NCBI RefSeq assembly: GCF_900113685.1
Contig: NZ_FOQG01000002.1
Location: 62,001-126,000, forward strand
DNA from: Nocardioides psychrotolerans
GTDB lineage: Bacteria > Actinomycetota > Actinomycetes > Propionibacteriales > Nocardioidaceae
Direction: 5' to 3'
DNA: 64,000 nucleotides
Made by a program: the position numbers and the translations under genes. Shown here piece by piece: positions 17,973 through 25,829 of this stretch (positions are counted from its first letter, which is position 1; every line of letters begins with the position of its first letter). The notes under the pieces were generated by a model. It was not told the DNA's origin. It made no database searches and saw nothing but the letters and a program-made list of their open reading frames with translations.

Positions 17973-18508
17973 CGCGCCTGGTCGTCGTGGGCGCTGCGCT
18001 GTCGGCGATGCTGGTGCTCGGCGGATGTGGATCGGGAGCGGAATCGGGAGGCGGCGACGTGACGGACAGCTCGGCCCTGGAGGGGCAGCGGGAGCGCGCC
18101 CGCGCCGCTGCCGCGGTGCTCGTGACCGGCGTTGTCGACGCGCTCGGTGGCAGCGCCTCCCGGACGACCGGTCGCGTCGAAGGCTGTGAGTCGGCCTCCG
18201 AGGACGAGTTCCGCACGTTCCGCTACACCGCCACGGGCCGCGTCGACGTCGGCGCCTCCGCTTCGCCTCCGTTCCTCGACGCCCTGGTGCCGGTGCTCGA
18301 GGCCGCTGGGTTCGCCGACCCCATCCCCGGCGAGCGCCCCGGCGGCAACACCCTGGAGGGCAGCGACGGTGACCTCACTGCCACCCTCTCCGAACTCCCC
18401 GGCCAGGGCGCCTACGTCCTGCTCTCCGTCGAGGGACCCTGCCTCGAGGTCCCCGAGGCCGACCGGCGCGACTGGCAGCGTCGCACGGACCCGGAGCCTT
18501 TTCTCTGA
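17969..18508 (+). CDS. Lipoprotein, partner of the DUF1023 hydrolase
   Basis: Secreted lipoprotein of 179 aa with a clear signal peptide and lipobox (LVVVGAALSAMLVLGGC, Cys near residue 20), followed by a Gly/Ser linker. Mature part has two helices and a small sheet (FRTFRYTATGRVDVGA, GAYVLLSVEGPCLEVPE) and two further Cys (EGCESASE, EGPCLE) that could form a disulfide. No known family recognised. The GTG overlaps the hydrolase stop (GTGA). Surface lipoproteins encoded right after secreted hydrolases often protect the producer or anchor the enzyme; that is inference here. Confidence 0.75.
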   Translation: MTRLVVVGAALSAMLVLGGCGSGAESGGGDVTDSSALEGQRERARAAAAVLVTGVVDALGGSASRTTGRVEGCESASEDEFRTFRYTATGRVDVGASASPPFLDALVPVLEAAGFADPIPGERPGGNTLEGSDGDLTATLSELPGQGAYVLLSVEGPCLEVPEADRRDWQRRTDPEPFL

Positions 18509-18604
18509 GGTTCGGGCGGGCGCCACGAGCAACACCCAAGACACCCCCAGCCACACCAGCAACACGCGCAACGGCGTGCCTGCGCGGAGATCGGCGGATC
18601 GGAA

Positions 18605-18622
18605 CCTAGGCTCGAGCCTGGG
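18605..18622 (+). promoter_or_regulatory. 18-bp near-perfect palindrome upstream of mreB
   Basis: CCTAGGCTCGAGCCTGGG is self-complementary except one position. It lies 73 bases before mreB and is directly preceded by GGAA, so GGAACC could be an ECF-sigma -35 element; no convincing -10 was seen. It may be an operator for the elongation operon. The rest of 18509-18694 shows nothing else. Confidence 0.35.
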
Positions 18623-18694
18623 TACGGCGGGGCGTGCGCGCGTCGGGCCCTCTTCCCCGAGCGCACGCTGCTATCGAGCTGCGAGGCGTTGGGC

Positions 18695-19723
18695 ATGGCG
18701 AACAGCTTCATCGGCCGCGACATGGCGGTCGACCTCGGCACCGCGAACACGCTGGTCTATGTCCGGCGCAAGGGTGTGTTGCTCGACGAGCCGAGCGTGG
18801 TGGCGGTCAACGACACCACCGGCGAGATCCTGGCGGTCGGCCACGACGCCAAGCGGATGATCGGGCGCACGCCCGACCACATCACCGCGATCCGCCCGCT
18901 CAGGGACGGCGTGATCGCCGACTTCGAGGCGACCGAGCAGATGCTGCGCTACTTCATCCAGCGCGTGCACCGTCGTCGCTACTTTGCCAAGCCGCGCATG
19001 GTCATCTGCGTGCCCAGCGGCATCACGGCCGTCGAGCAGCGCGCCGTGAAGGAGGCCGGCTACCAGGCCGGCGCCCGTCGGGTCTACATCGTCGAGGAGC
19101 CTATGGCCGCCGCGATCGGCGCCGGGCTGCCCGTGCACCAGGCGACCGGCAACATGGTCGTCGACGTCGGCGGCGGCACCACCGAGGTCGCGGTCATCTC
19201 CCTCGGCGGCATCGTGACCAGCCTCAGCATCCGCACGGCCGGCGACGAGCTCGACGCCGCGATCGTGACCTGGATGAAGAAGGAGCACTCCCTGATGCTG
19301 GGGGAGCGCACCGCCGAGGAGGTCAAGATGACCCTCGGCTCGGCCTTCCCGAGCGCGAAGGAGCCCGAGGCCGAGATCCGCGGCCGCGACATGATCACCG
19401 GCCTGCCGCGCACCGTCGTGGTCTCCGCCGTCGAGGTGCGACAGGCCATCGAGGAGCCGCTGCACGCGATCGTCGACGCCGTGCGCGCCACGCTCGACCA
19501 GACCCCGCCCGAGCTCGCCGGCGACATCATGGATCGCGGCATCGTCCTGACCGGTGGCGGCGCCCTGCTCCGCGGCCTCGACGAGCGCCTGCGCCACGAG
19601 ACCGGCATGCCCGTCCACGTCGCCGAGGAGCCGCTGCTCTCCGTCGTCCTGGGCGCCGGCAGGTGCGTCGAGGAGTTCGAGGCGCTCCAGCAGGTGCTCG
19701 TCTCCGACGCGAGGCGCTTCTGA
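18695..19723 (+). CDS. mreB: Rod shape-determining actin MreB
   Basis: Actin-like ATPase of 342 aa that forms membrane-bound filaments guiding lateral wall synthesis. Nucleotide-binding motifs: DLGTANTLVYV (phosphate 1), VVDVGGGTTEVAVIS (phosphate 2) and LTGGGALLRGL (adenosine). The N-terminal MANSFIGRDMAV may help membrane contact. The ATG at 18695 is preferred to the TTG at 18689. It begins a five-gene run with 1- or 4-base overlaps (mreB-mreC-mreD-mrdA-rodA), the complete elongasome core. Confidence 0.97.
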   Translation: MANSFIGRDMAVDLGTANTLVYVRRKGVLLDEPSVVAVNDTTGEILAVGHDAKRMIGRTPDHITAIRPLRDGVIADFEATEQMLRYFIQRVHRRRYFAKPRMVICVPSGITAVEQRAVKEAGYQAGARRVYIVEEPMAAAIGAGLPVHQATGNMVVDVGGGTTEVAVISLGGIVTSLSIRTAGDELDAAIVTWMKKEHSLMLGERTAEEVKMTLGSAFPSAKEPEAEIRGRDMITGLPRTVVVSAVEVRQAIEEPLHAIVDAVRATLDQTPPELAGDIMDRGIVLTGGGALLRGLDERLRHETGMPVHVAEEPLLSVVLGAGRCVEEFEALQQVLVSDARRF

Positions 19724-20655
19724 TGGCCCTCGACCTGCACCGCGAGCGCCGCTGGGGCAGCGCCGACAGCTCTCCCGGTCGCGGTCAGCCGCCGCGCGCG
19801 CTCGTCGTCGCCCTGCTGCTGGCCTGCGCGACGCTGATCACGCTCGACTACCACGGCGGCTCCGACTCACCCGTCGAGCCCGTGCGACGCGCCCTGGGCG
19901 AGGTCTACGGACCCGTCGAGGTGACCGCTGCGGCCGTCGTACGCCCCGTCACCGCGATCCCGCGCTGGTTCTCCACCCATGACACGATGCGCGCCGAGAT
20001 CGACGACCTCGAGGCCGAGAACGCCGCGCTGCGCCAGCAGGTCAACACCTCCGGCTACGACCGCAACAAGCTCGCCGAGTACGACGGGCTGACGGCCGCC
20101 GCAGGCACCCTCGGCTATGCCCTGGTCCCCGCCCGCGTCGTGGGAATGGGTCCCTCGCAGTCGTTCTCCAGCACCGTGACCATCGACGCCGGCGCCCGCT
20201 CCGGTCTGCGGCCCGACATGACGGTCGTCAACAACGACGGCCTGGTCGGCCGCATCCTGCGCGTCACCGCCACCACGGCCACCGTCCTGCTGCTCATCGA
20301 CGCCGACTCGGTCGTCGGCGGGCGCGTGGGCGAGAGCATGGAGATCGGGATGCTCCACGGCCGCGGCGTGCTCGGTGACGAGGGCCGCCTCGACCTCGAC
20401 CTGATCGACGAGTCGGTCGTGCCGCGCAAGTTCGACACCGTCGTCACCTGGGGCAGCGAGAGCGGCGCCCCCTACGTCGCCGGCGTCCCGGTCGGCCGCA
20501 TCTCCACCGTCTTCTCCAACCTGCGTGACTCCTCGCAGCGCGCGGTCATCGAGCCGTTCGTCGACTTCGGGGCGCTGGACCTCGTCGGCGTCGTCGTGCC
20601 CTCGGGCACCTCGAGCGACCGCGCCGTCATCGAGGCCGACGGGAGCCTGCGGTGA
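19723..20655 (+). CDS. mreC: Rod shape-determining protein MreC
   Basis: Bitopic membrane protein of 310 aa that links MreB to the wall-synthesis enzymes. One transmembrane helix (ALVVALLLACATLITLDYHG, residues ~25-45), then a coiled coil (MRAEIDDLEAENAALRQQV) and the periplasmic-side beta domains (SSTVTIDAGARSGLRPDMTVV, GLVGRILRVTATTATVLLLI, GSESGAPYVAGVPVGRIS), all usual for MreC. The ATG shares a base with the mreB stop (TGATG). The next gene overlaps by 4 bases. Confidence 0.95.
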   Translation: MALDLHRERRWGSADSSPGRGQPPRALVVALLLACATLITLDYHGGSDSPVEPVRRALGEVYGPVEVTAAAVVRPVTAIPRWFSTHDTMRAEIDDLEAENAALRQQVNTSGYDRNKLAEYDGLTAAAGTLGYALVPARVVGMGPSQSFSSTVTIDAGARSGLRPDMTVVNNDGLVGRILRVTATTATVLLLIDADSVVGGRVGESMEIGMLHGRGVLGDEGRLDLDLIDESVVPRKFDTVVTWGSESGAPYVAGVPVGRISTVFSNLRDSSQRAVIEPFVDFGALDLVGVVVPSGTSSDRAVIEADGSLR

Positions 20656-21164
20656 CCTCCGTACGCGCCCTCCTCGCCGTCGCCGCGGTCAGCCTCGCGC
20701 TGGTCCTCCAGGTCTCGGTGTTCTCCCACGTCTCCTGGCAGGGCGTCGTGCCCAACCTCGTGCTGCTGGTGGTCGTCGGAGCGGCGCTGGTGCGCGGCTC
20801 GCAGTTCGCGATGCTCCTCGGCTTCGCCGCGGGCGTGCTGCTCGACCTCGCGCCGCCGGCAGATCACGTGGCCGGTCGCTGGGCGCTCGCGCTCGTGGTC
20901 GTCGGCTACGTCGCCGGCCGGGTCGCGCTCGACATCAAGCCCACCGTGACCGCTGCGCTGGCGACGGTGGCGGCCTCGTCCTTCCTGGGCACCTCGGTCT
21001 TCGCGCTGAGTGGCCTGCTCCTGCGCGACCCGCCGCTCACGGTGCCCGACCTGCTCCAGGTGATCGGCATCAGCGTGGTCTGGGACCTCGTGCTGACGCC
21101 GTTCGTCCTGCCGCTGGTGATGATGCTGTTCCAGCAGCTCGAGCCCGAGCGGGCGATGCCGTGA
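20652..21164 (+). CDS. mreD: Rod shape-determining protein MreD
   Basis: Polytopic membrane protein of 170 aa, about five hydrophobic segments (such as NLVLLVVVGAALVRGSQFAM and WALALVVVGYVAGRVALDI). Family-typical features are FSHVSWQGVVPNLVLL at the first loop and the GFAAGVLLDLAPP turn. It stabilises the MreC-PBP2-RodA complex. GTG start overlapping mreC (GTGA); the last codons overlap mrdA the same way. Confidence 0.93.
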   Translation: MTSVRALLAVAAVSLALVLQVSVFSHVSWQGVVPNLVLLVVVGAALVRGSQFAMLLGFAAGVLLDLAPPADHVAGRWALALVVVGYVAGRVALDIKPTVTAALATVAASSFLGTSVFALSGLLLRDPPLTVPDLLQVIGISVVWDLVLTPFVLPLVMMLFQQLEPERAMP

Positions 21165-23290
21165 CCTCCGCCCGACCGCAGGCGGCCCAACGCAGCAGGC
21201 TGCGCCTGGTGGTCCTGCAGGCCCTGGTGTTCTCGCTGTTCGCCACCCTGTTCGTGCGCCTCTACTACCTCCAGGTCGTCTCCGGCGACCAATACACCGC
21301 GCAGGCCGCGGCCCAGTCCGTGCGCGAGATCGTCGTCCAGCCCCAGCGGGGCCTGATCGTCGACGACCAGGGCCGGCCGCTGGTCACCAACCGCACCTCG
21401 TGGGTCGTCTCGGTCGACCGCACCGTCGTCGACAAGATGACCGACGGCGTCCGGGCCAAGCTCGTCGAGCGCCTCGGTCGCGTCGTCGGTGAGCGGGCCA
21501 GGCGCATCGAGAAGCAGCTCGTCACGTGCGGTGAGGAGGGCAGCGTCTCCGGCCTGTGCTGGAACGGCTCGCCGTTCCAGGCCGTGCCCGTCGCTCACGA
21601 CGTGCCCCAGTCGGTCGCCCTGAGGATCCTCGAGCAGCCCGAGGACTTCCCGGCGGTCGTGGTCGACCAGCAGACCGTGCGCTCCTATCCCGAGCCCTTC
21701 GGCATCAACCTCGCCCACGTGCTGGGCTACCTCAGCCCGATCACCGAGGAGGAGTACGACACCGCGCAGACCGACGGCGACCGCTCCGTCAACGGTGCCT
21801 CCGCGGTCGGCCGCGCCGGCGTCGAGAAGCAGTACGACCGGTGGTTGCGCGGGATGCCCGGCTACCGCTCGGTCGCCGTCGACTCGATGGGCCGCGTCCT
21901 CGGCGACGACGGCGAGGTCGAGAGCCAGCCCGGCGACACACTCGTCACCTCCATCGACGCCAAGGTCCAGGGGGTCGTCGAGACCCAGCTCGAGGAAGCC
22001 ATCGCGGTCGCCCGCGCGACGCGTGACACCGTGACCGGCAAGAACTACGTGGCCGACTCCGGCGCCGTCGTCGTGCTCGAGGCCGACACCGGTCGCGTGG
22101 TCGCGATGGCCAGCCAGCCGACGTACGATCCCGGCCTCTGGGTCGGCGGCATCACCAAGAAGCAGCTCGCGCGGCTCTACTCGGAGGCCGCCGGCACGCC
22201 GCTGCTCGGCCGCGCGACCCAGGGCCAGTTCGCCCCGGGCTCGACGTGGAAGCCGTTCATGACGGCGGGTGCGCTGAGCAACGGCTACAGCATGGACACG
22301 ATGCTCAACTGCTCGTCCTTCCTGAGCGTCGGCAACCGCGACTTCAAGAACTACGAGTCCGGCGCCTACGGCTACATCAGCTTCGCCAAGGCGCTCGAGG
22401 TCTCCTGCAACACGTTCTTCTACCGCGTCGGGCTCGACTACTGGCAACGCTACGGCTCGGACGTCGCCGACGTCGACGCCCGCGACCCGCTGGTCGAGGA
22501 GGCCAAGAAGTTCGGCTTCGGGCGCGAGACCGGGATCGACCTGCCGGGCGAGGCCTCCGGCCGGATCGCCGACCGCACCTGGAAGCGCGCCTACTTCGAG
22601 TCGCAGAAGGACTACTACTGCGACCTGGCCGCCGAGCCGCAGACGGCCGACACCTCCGACTTCGTCTACCTCTTCGCCCGCGAGTTCTGCGCCGAGGGCT
22701 ACGCCTACCGTGCCGGTGACGCCGTCAACTTCGCCATCGGTCAGGGCGACACCATCGTCACCCCACTGCAGCTGGCGCGTGCCTACGCCGCGATCGCCAA
22801 CGGCGGCACGCTCTACGCCCCGCGCATCGGCAAGGCCGTGGTCAGCTCCGACGGCACGGTGATCCGCGAGATCGCCCCGAAGAAGGTCGGACAGGTCAAG
22901 GTCCCCGACGGCGTCTTCGGCTACATCGACGACGCGCTCAAGGGCGTGACCCGGCAGGGCACGATGGCCTGGAGGATGGTCGGCTTCCCGCTCGACGAGG
23001 TGGAGATCCGCTCCAAGACCGGCTCTGCCGAGGTCTACGGCAAGCAGTCGACCTCGTGGGTCGCGTCCTACTCCGAGGACTACGTCGTGGTGATGATGAT
23101 CAGCCAGGGCGGCACCGGCTCCGGCACGTCCGGCCCGGCGGTCCGCGCGATCTGGGAGTCCCTCTACGGCGTCACCGGCGAGGAGGTCCGCTCCTCCGAC
23201 GCGGCCATCCCTGGGGTCACCCCTCCCCAGGGCCTGCCGACCTTCCGACGTGACGGCTCGATCCTGCCCCCGGCGACGGAGAAGCGATGA
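21161..23290 (+). CDS. mrdA: Penicillin-binding protein 2 (elongation transpeptidase)
   Basis: Class B PBP of 709 aa that crosslinks new peptidoglycan during elongation. A single N-terminal membrane helix (LVVLQALVFSLFATLFVRLYYLQ) is followed by the pedestal domain (FGINLAHVLGYLSPI, VGRAGVEKQYDRWLRG) and the transpeptidase domain. Active-site motifs: SxxK as GQFAPGSTWKPFMTAG, SxN as VSCNTFFYRVG, KTG as SKTGSAEVYGKQS. Two inserted Cys near YYCDLAAEP and REFCAEGY may form a disulfide. The GTG overlaps mreD by 4 bases and rodA overlaps its end, so PBP2 and its glycosyltransferase partner are made together. Confidence 0.96.
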   Translation: MTSARPQAAQRSRLRLVVLQALVFSLFATLFVRLYYLQVVSGDQYTAQAAAQSVREIVVQPQRGLIVDDQGRPLVTNRTSWVVSVDRTVVDKMTDGVRAKLVERLGRVVGERARRIEKQLVTCGEEGSVSGLCWNGSPFQAVPVAHDVPQSVALRILEQPEDFPAVVVDQQTVRSYPEPFGINLAHVLGYLSPITEEEYDTAQTDGDRSVNGASAVGRAGVEKQYDRWLRGMPGYRSVAVDSMGRVLGDDGEVESQPGDTLVTSIDAKVQGVVETQLEEAIAVARATRDTVTGKNYVADSGAVVVLEADTGRVVAMASQPTYDPGLWVGGITKKQLARLYSEAAGTPLLGRATQGQFAPGSTWKPFMTAGALSNGYSMDTMLNCSSFLSVGNRDFKNYESGAYGYISFAKALEVSCNTFFYRVGLDYWQRYGSDVADVDARDPLVEEAKKFGFGRETGIDLPGEASGRIADRTWKRAYFESQKDYYCDLAAEPQTADTSDFVYLFAREFCAEGYAYRAGDAVNFAIGQGDTIVTPLQLARAYAAIANGGTLYAPRIGKAVVSSDGTVIREIAPKKVGQVKVPDGVFGYIDDALKGVTRQGTMAWRMVGFPLDEVEIRSKTGSAEVYGKQSTSWVASYSEDYVVVMMISQGGTGSGTSGPAVRAIWESLYGVTGEEVRSSDAAIPGVTPPQGLPTFRRDGSILPPATEKR

Positions 23291-24555
23291 CCACGACCAG
23301 CGTCCGCCCCCTGACCCGCCCGACCCGCCCGACCCGCCCGGCCCGCCCGGCCCGTCGTCCCGCCGGTCGTCCCGGCACCCGCTCCAGCAGCCGGCTCAGC
23401 CAGGTCAACGGCATCGACTGGGTGCTGATGGGTGCGGTCCTGGCGCTCACCGTGCTCGGCGCGCTGCTCGTCTGGTCGGCCACCAGCAACCGCGAGGACC
23501 TCACCGGCGGCGACTCCTCGGCCTACCTCGGCAAGCAGGTCATGAACGTCGCCATCGGCCTGGTGCTGATGGTGACCGTAATGGCCACCGATCACCGCAG
23601 GGTGCGGATCCTGACGCCGCTGGTCTACCTCGCCTCGGTCGTCGGCCTGGTGCTGGTGCTGACGATGGGCTCGACCATCAACGGCTCGCGCTCGTGGCTG
23701 ATGGTCGGCGGGATGTCGATCCAACCCTCGGAGTTCGCCAAGCTCGCCGTCGTCGTCGGCATGGCGCTCGTGGTCGCCGAGCGCGCCGACGCGCGCTGGC
23801 GCACGCGGGTCGGGACCGTCGACGTCGTCGCGATGCTCGGCGTCGCCGCCGTGCCCGCCACGCTGATCATGCTCCAGCCCGACCTCGGCACGATGCTGGT
23901 CCTCTCGGCCACCGTCTTCGGCGTGCTCGCCGCGTCGGGCGCCCGACGCCGCTGGCTGGTGCTGCTGGCCGGCGGGGGAGTCGCAGCCGCTGTCGCCGCG
24001 GTGGCCGGAGGAGCGCTCAAGGCCTACCAGGTCGACCGCTTCCTGGCCTTCACCAACCCCGACCTCGACCCGCGCGGCGCCGGCTACAACGTCGAGCAGG
24101 CGCGCATCGCGGTCGGCAACGGCGGGCTCTTCGGCCAGGGCCTCTTCGACGGCTCGCAGACCCGCTCCGGCTTTGTGCCCGAGCAGCACACCGACTTCGT
24201 CTTCACCGTCGCCGGCGAGGAGTTGGGCCTCGTCGGGGCCGGTCTGCTGATCGGTCTGCTCGTGGTGGTGCTGTGGCGTGCACTGTCGATCGCGGCCCAC
24301 ACCGACGACGTCTTCGGTCGGATCGCGGCCGCCGGGATCGCCTGCTGGTTCGGCTTCCAGGCCTTCCAGAACATCGGGATGTGCGTCGGCATCATGCCGG
24401 TCACGGGCGTCCCGCTGCCGTTCGTGTCCTACGGCGGCAGCTCGATGTTCGCGGGCATGCTCGCGGTGGGCCTGCTGCAGAACATCCACCTCCGGGCGAT
24501 CTCGGCGCCGGCGGCGCGCATGACGCCGACACCCGGAGTGCTCGTCCGGTCCTGA
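23287..24555 (+). CDS. rodA: Peptidoglycan glycosyltransferase RodA
   Basis: SEDS-family polytopic membrane enzyme of 422 aa that polymerises lipid II. Signatures: MIQPSEFAK-type motif here as MSIQPSEFAKLAVVV, the catalytic-region stretch TLIMLQPDLGTMLVL, and the C-terminal GVPLPFVSYGGSSMFAGM. About ten hydrophobic segments. The first ~35 residues are a low-complexity Arg/Pro/Thr tail (repeats of RPTRP, RPAR) on the cytosolic side. The ATG overlaps mrdA by 4 bases. It ends the elongation operon; a minus-strand gene follows. Confidence 0.95.
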   Translation: MTTTSVRPLTRPTRPTRPARPARRPAGRPGTRSSSRLSQVNGIDWVLMGAVLALTVLGALLVWSATSNREDLTGGDSSAYLGKQVMNVAIGLVLMVTVMATDHRRVRILTPLVYLASVVGLVLVLTMGSTINGSRSWLMVGGMSIQPSEFAKLAVVVGMALVVAERADARWRTRVGTVDVVAMLGVAAVPATLIMLQPDLGTMLVLSATVFGVLAASGARRRWLVLLAGGGVAAAVAAVAGGALKAYQVDRFLAFTNPDLDPRGAGYNVEQARIAVGNGGLFGQGLFDGSQTRSGFVPEQHTDFVFTVAGEELGLVGAGLLIGLLVVVLWRALSIAAHTDDVFGRIAAAGIACWFGFQAFQNIGMCVGIMPVTGVPLPFVSYGGSSMFAGMLAVGLLQNIHLRAISAPAARMTPTPGVLVRS

Positions 24556-24567
24556 GCCGCCTGGTCG

Positions 24568-24600
24568 GGCCGGCCGGTGTGGGCCGGCCGGTGTGGGCGG
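24568..24600 (+). repeat. Direct repeat GGGCCGGCCGGTGT, two copies
   Basis: Two tandem copies of a 14-base unit containing the palindrome GGCCGGCC, just after the rodA stop. Located between convergent rodA and the antiporter gene; could form alternative hairpins and act as a terminator. Confidence 0.5.
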
Positions 24601-24642
24601 TGACCTAGGGGTGATCTGGTCGTCGCGAGGGGCGCAGCCGGC

Positions 24643-25764
24643 TCATGGCTGCATCGAGAGGAAGAGGAACGTCGCGAACAGGACGAGGTGGACGAAGCCC
24701 TGCAGCGCCTTGGCCCGACCTTGGACGACCGTCAGGCCGGAGACCACGACGGTGATCGCGAGCAGCACCATCTGGGTCGGCTCGAGACCGAGCGTGAGGG
24801 GGCCGTCGATCCAGATCATCGCGACCGCGATCGTCGGGATCGTCAGGCCGATCGAGGCCATGGCGGAGCCGAACGCGAGGTTGAGGCTGTTCTGCACCCG
24901 GTCGCGTGCGGCGTTGCGCAGCGCGGAGATCGACTCCGGGGCGAGCACCAGCAACGCGATGACGACACCCACGACGGCGTAGGGGAAGCCGAGGCTCTCG
25001 ACGCCGTCCTCGATGGTGGGGGAGAGGAGCTTGGCCAGACCCACCACGGCGACCAGCGCCACGACGAGCAGGCCGGCGCTGAGCCTGGCCTCCTGGTCGC
25101 TCGGCGGGTCGGCGTGCCCGTCCTCGTCCTCGTCGAGCAGCCCGGTCATGAGGCCCTGCTCGTCGCTGGAGACGGGGAGGAAGAAGTCACGGTGCCGGAT
25201 GGTCTGGGTGAAGACGAAGGCGCCGTAGAGCGCGAGCGAGGCGACGCCGGCGAAGGCCAGCTGCGACACGGAGTACTCCCGGCCGGGGGCCGACGTGGTG
25301 AAGCTCGGGAGCACCAGGCACACGGAGGCGAGCGTGATGACGGTGGAGAGCGCGGCGCCCGTGCCGGCGGCGTTGAAGCTCACCAGGTGGTGCTTCGCTG
25401 CCCCCACGAGCAGCGAGATGCCCACGATGCCGTTGAGGGTGATCATGATGGCGGCGAAGACGGTGTCGCGGGCGTAGGTGCTGGTGCCCTCGCCGCCGCT
25501 GGTCATCAGCATCACGATCAGCCCGACCTCGATGACGGTCACGGCGACGGCGAGGATCAGCGAGCCGAACGGCTCCCCGACCTTGTGTGCCACGACCTCC
25601 GCGTGGTGCACGGCGCAGACGACCGAGGCGACGAGCGCGACCGCGACCAGGACGAGCACCGGCCACGCCTCGTGGGTGGCCCACGTGGCCGCCAGGACGA
25701 CCAGGGCGGCGATGGGCACCGCCACGGTCCACTGGAAGCGGCCACGGATCGTCGTCGCTGTCAT
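24643..25764 (-). CDS. ChaA-type cation/proton antiporter (CaCA superfamily)
   Basis: Membrane exchanger of 373 aa with about eleven hydrophobic segments, predicted to swap H+ for Ca2+, Na+ or K+. The two internally repeated alpha regions are visible: VGEPFGSLILAVAVTVIEV in the first half and LVLAPESISALRNAARDRVQ followed by NLAFGSAMASIGLTIPTIAV in the second; the acidic residues (Glu) in these repeats carry the ion. A hydrophilic acidic loop (LLDEDEDGHADPPSDQEA) sits between the halves. The ATG at 25764 gives a normal N-terminus; an upstream codon at 25806 overlaps the divergent promoter. Confidence 0.88.
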   Translation of the reverse strand: MTATTIRGRFQWTVAVPIAALVVLAATWATHEAWPVLVLVAVALVASVVCAVHHAEVVAHKVGEPFGSLILAVAVTVIEVGLIVMLMTSGGEGTSTYARDTVFAAIMITLNGIVGISLLVGAAKHHLVSFNAAGTGAALSTVITLASVCLVLPSFTTSAPGREYSVSQLAFAGVASLALYGAFVFTQTIRHRDFFLPVSSDEQGLMTGLLDEDEDGHADPPSDQEARLSAGLLVVALVAVVGLAKLLSPTIEDGVESLGFPYAVVGVVIALLVLAPESISALRNAARDRVQNSLNLAFGSAMASIGLTIPTIAVAMIWIDGPLTLGLEPTQMVLLAITVVVSGLTVVQGRAKALQGFVHLVLFATFLFLSMQP

Positions 25765-25816
25765 GAGGCAAACCCTACGGAGCGTCGTCAGATCGGAGGT
25801 TCTCACCCTGCGCCGT

Positions 25817-25822
25817 TAGTCT
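25817..25822 (+). promoter_or_regulatory. Candidate -10 box of the TIGR03960 gene (leaderless)
   Basis: TAGTCT ends 7 bases before the ATG at 25830; no ribosome binding site of usual strength sits between. Confidence 0.5.
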
Positions 25823-25829
25823 GGAGCCC

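Noticed and set aside
18634..19722. Open frame across mreB leading into mreC
   Set aside because: Shadow of mreB; MreC starts at ATG 19723.
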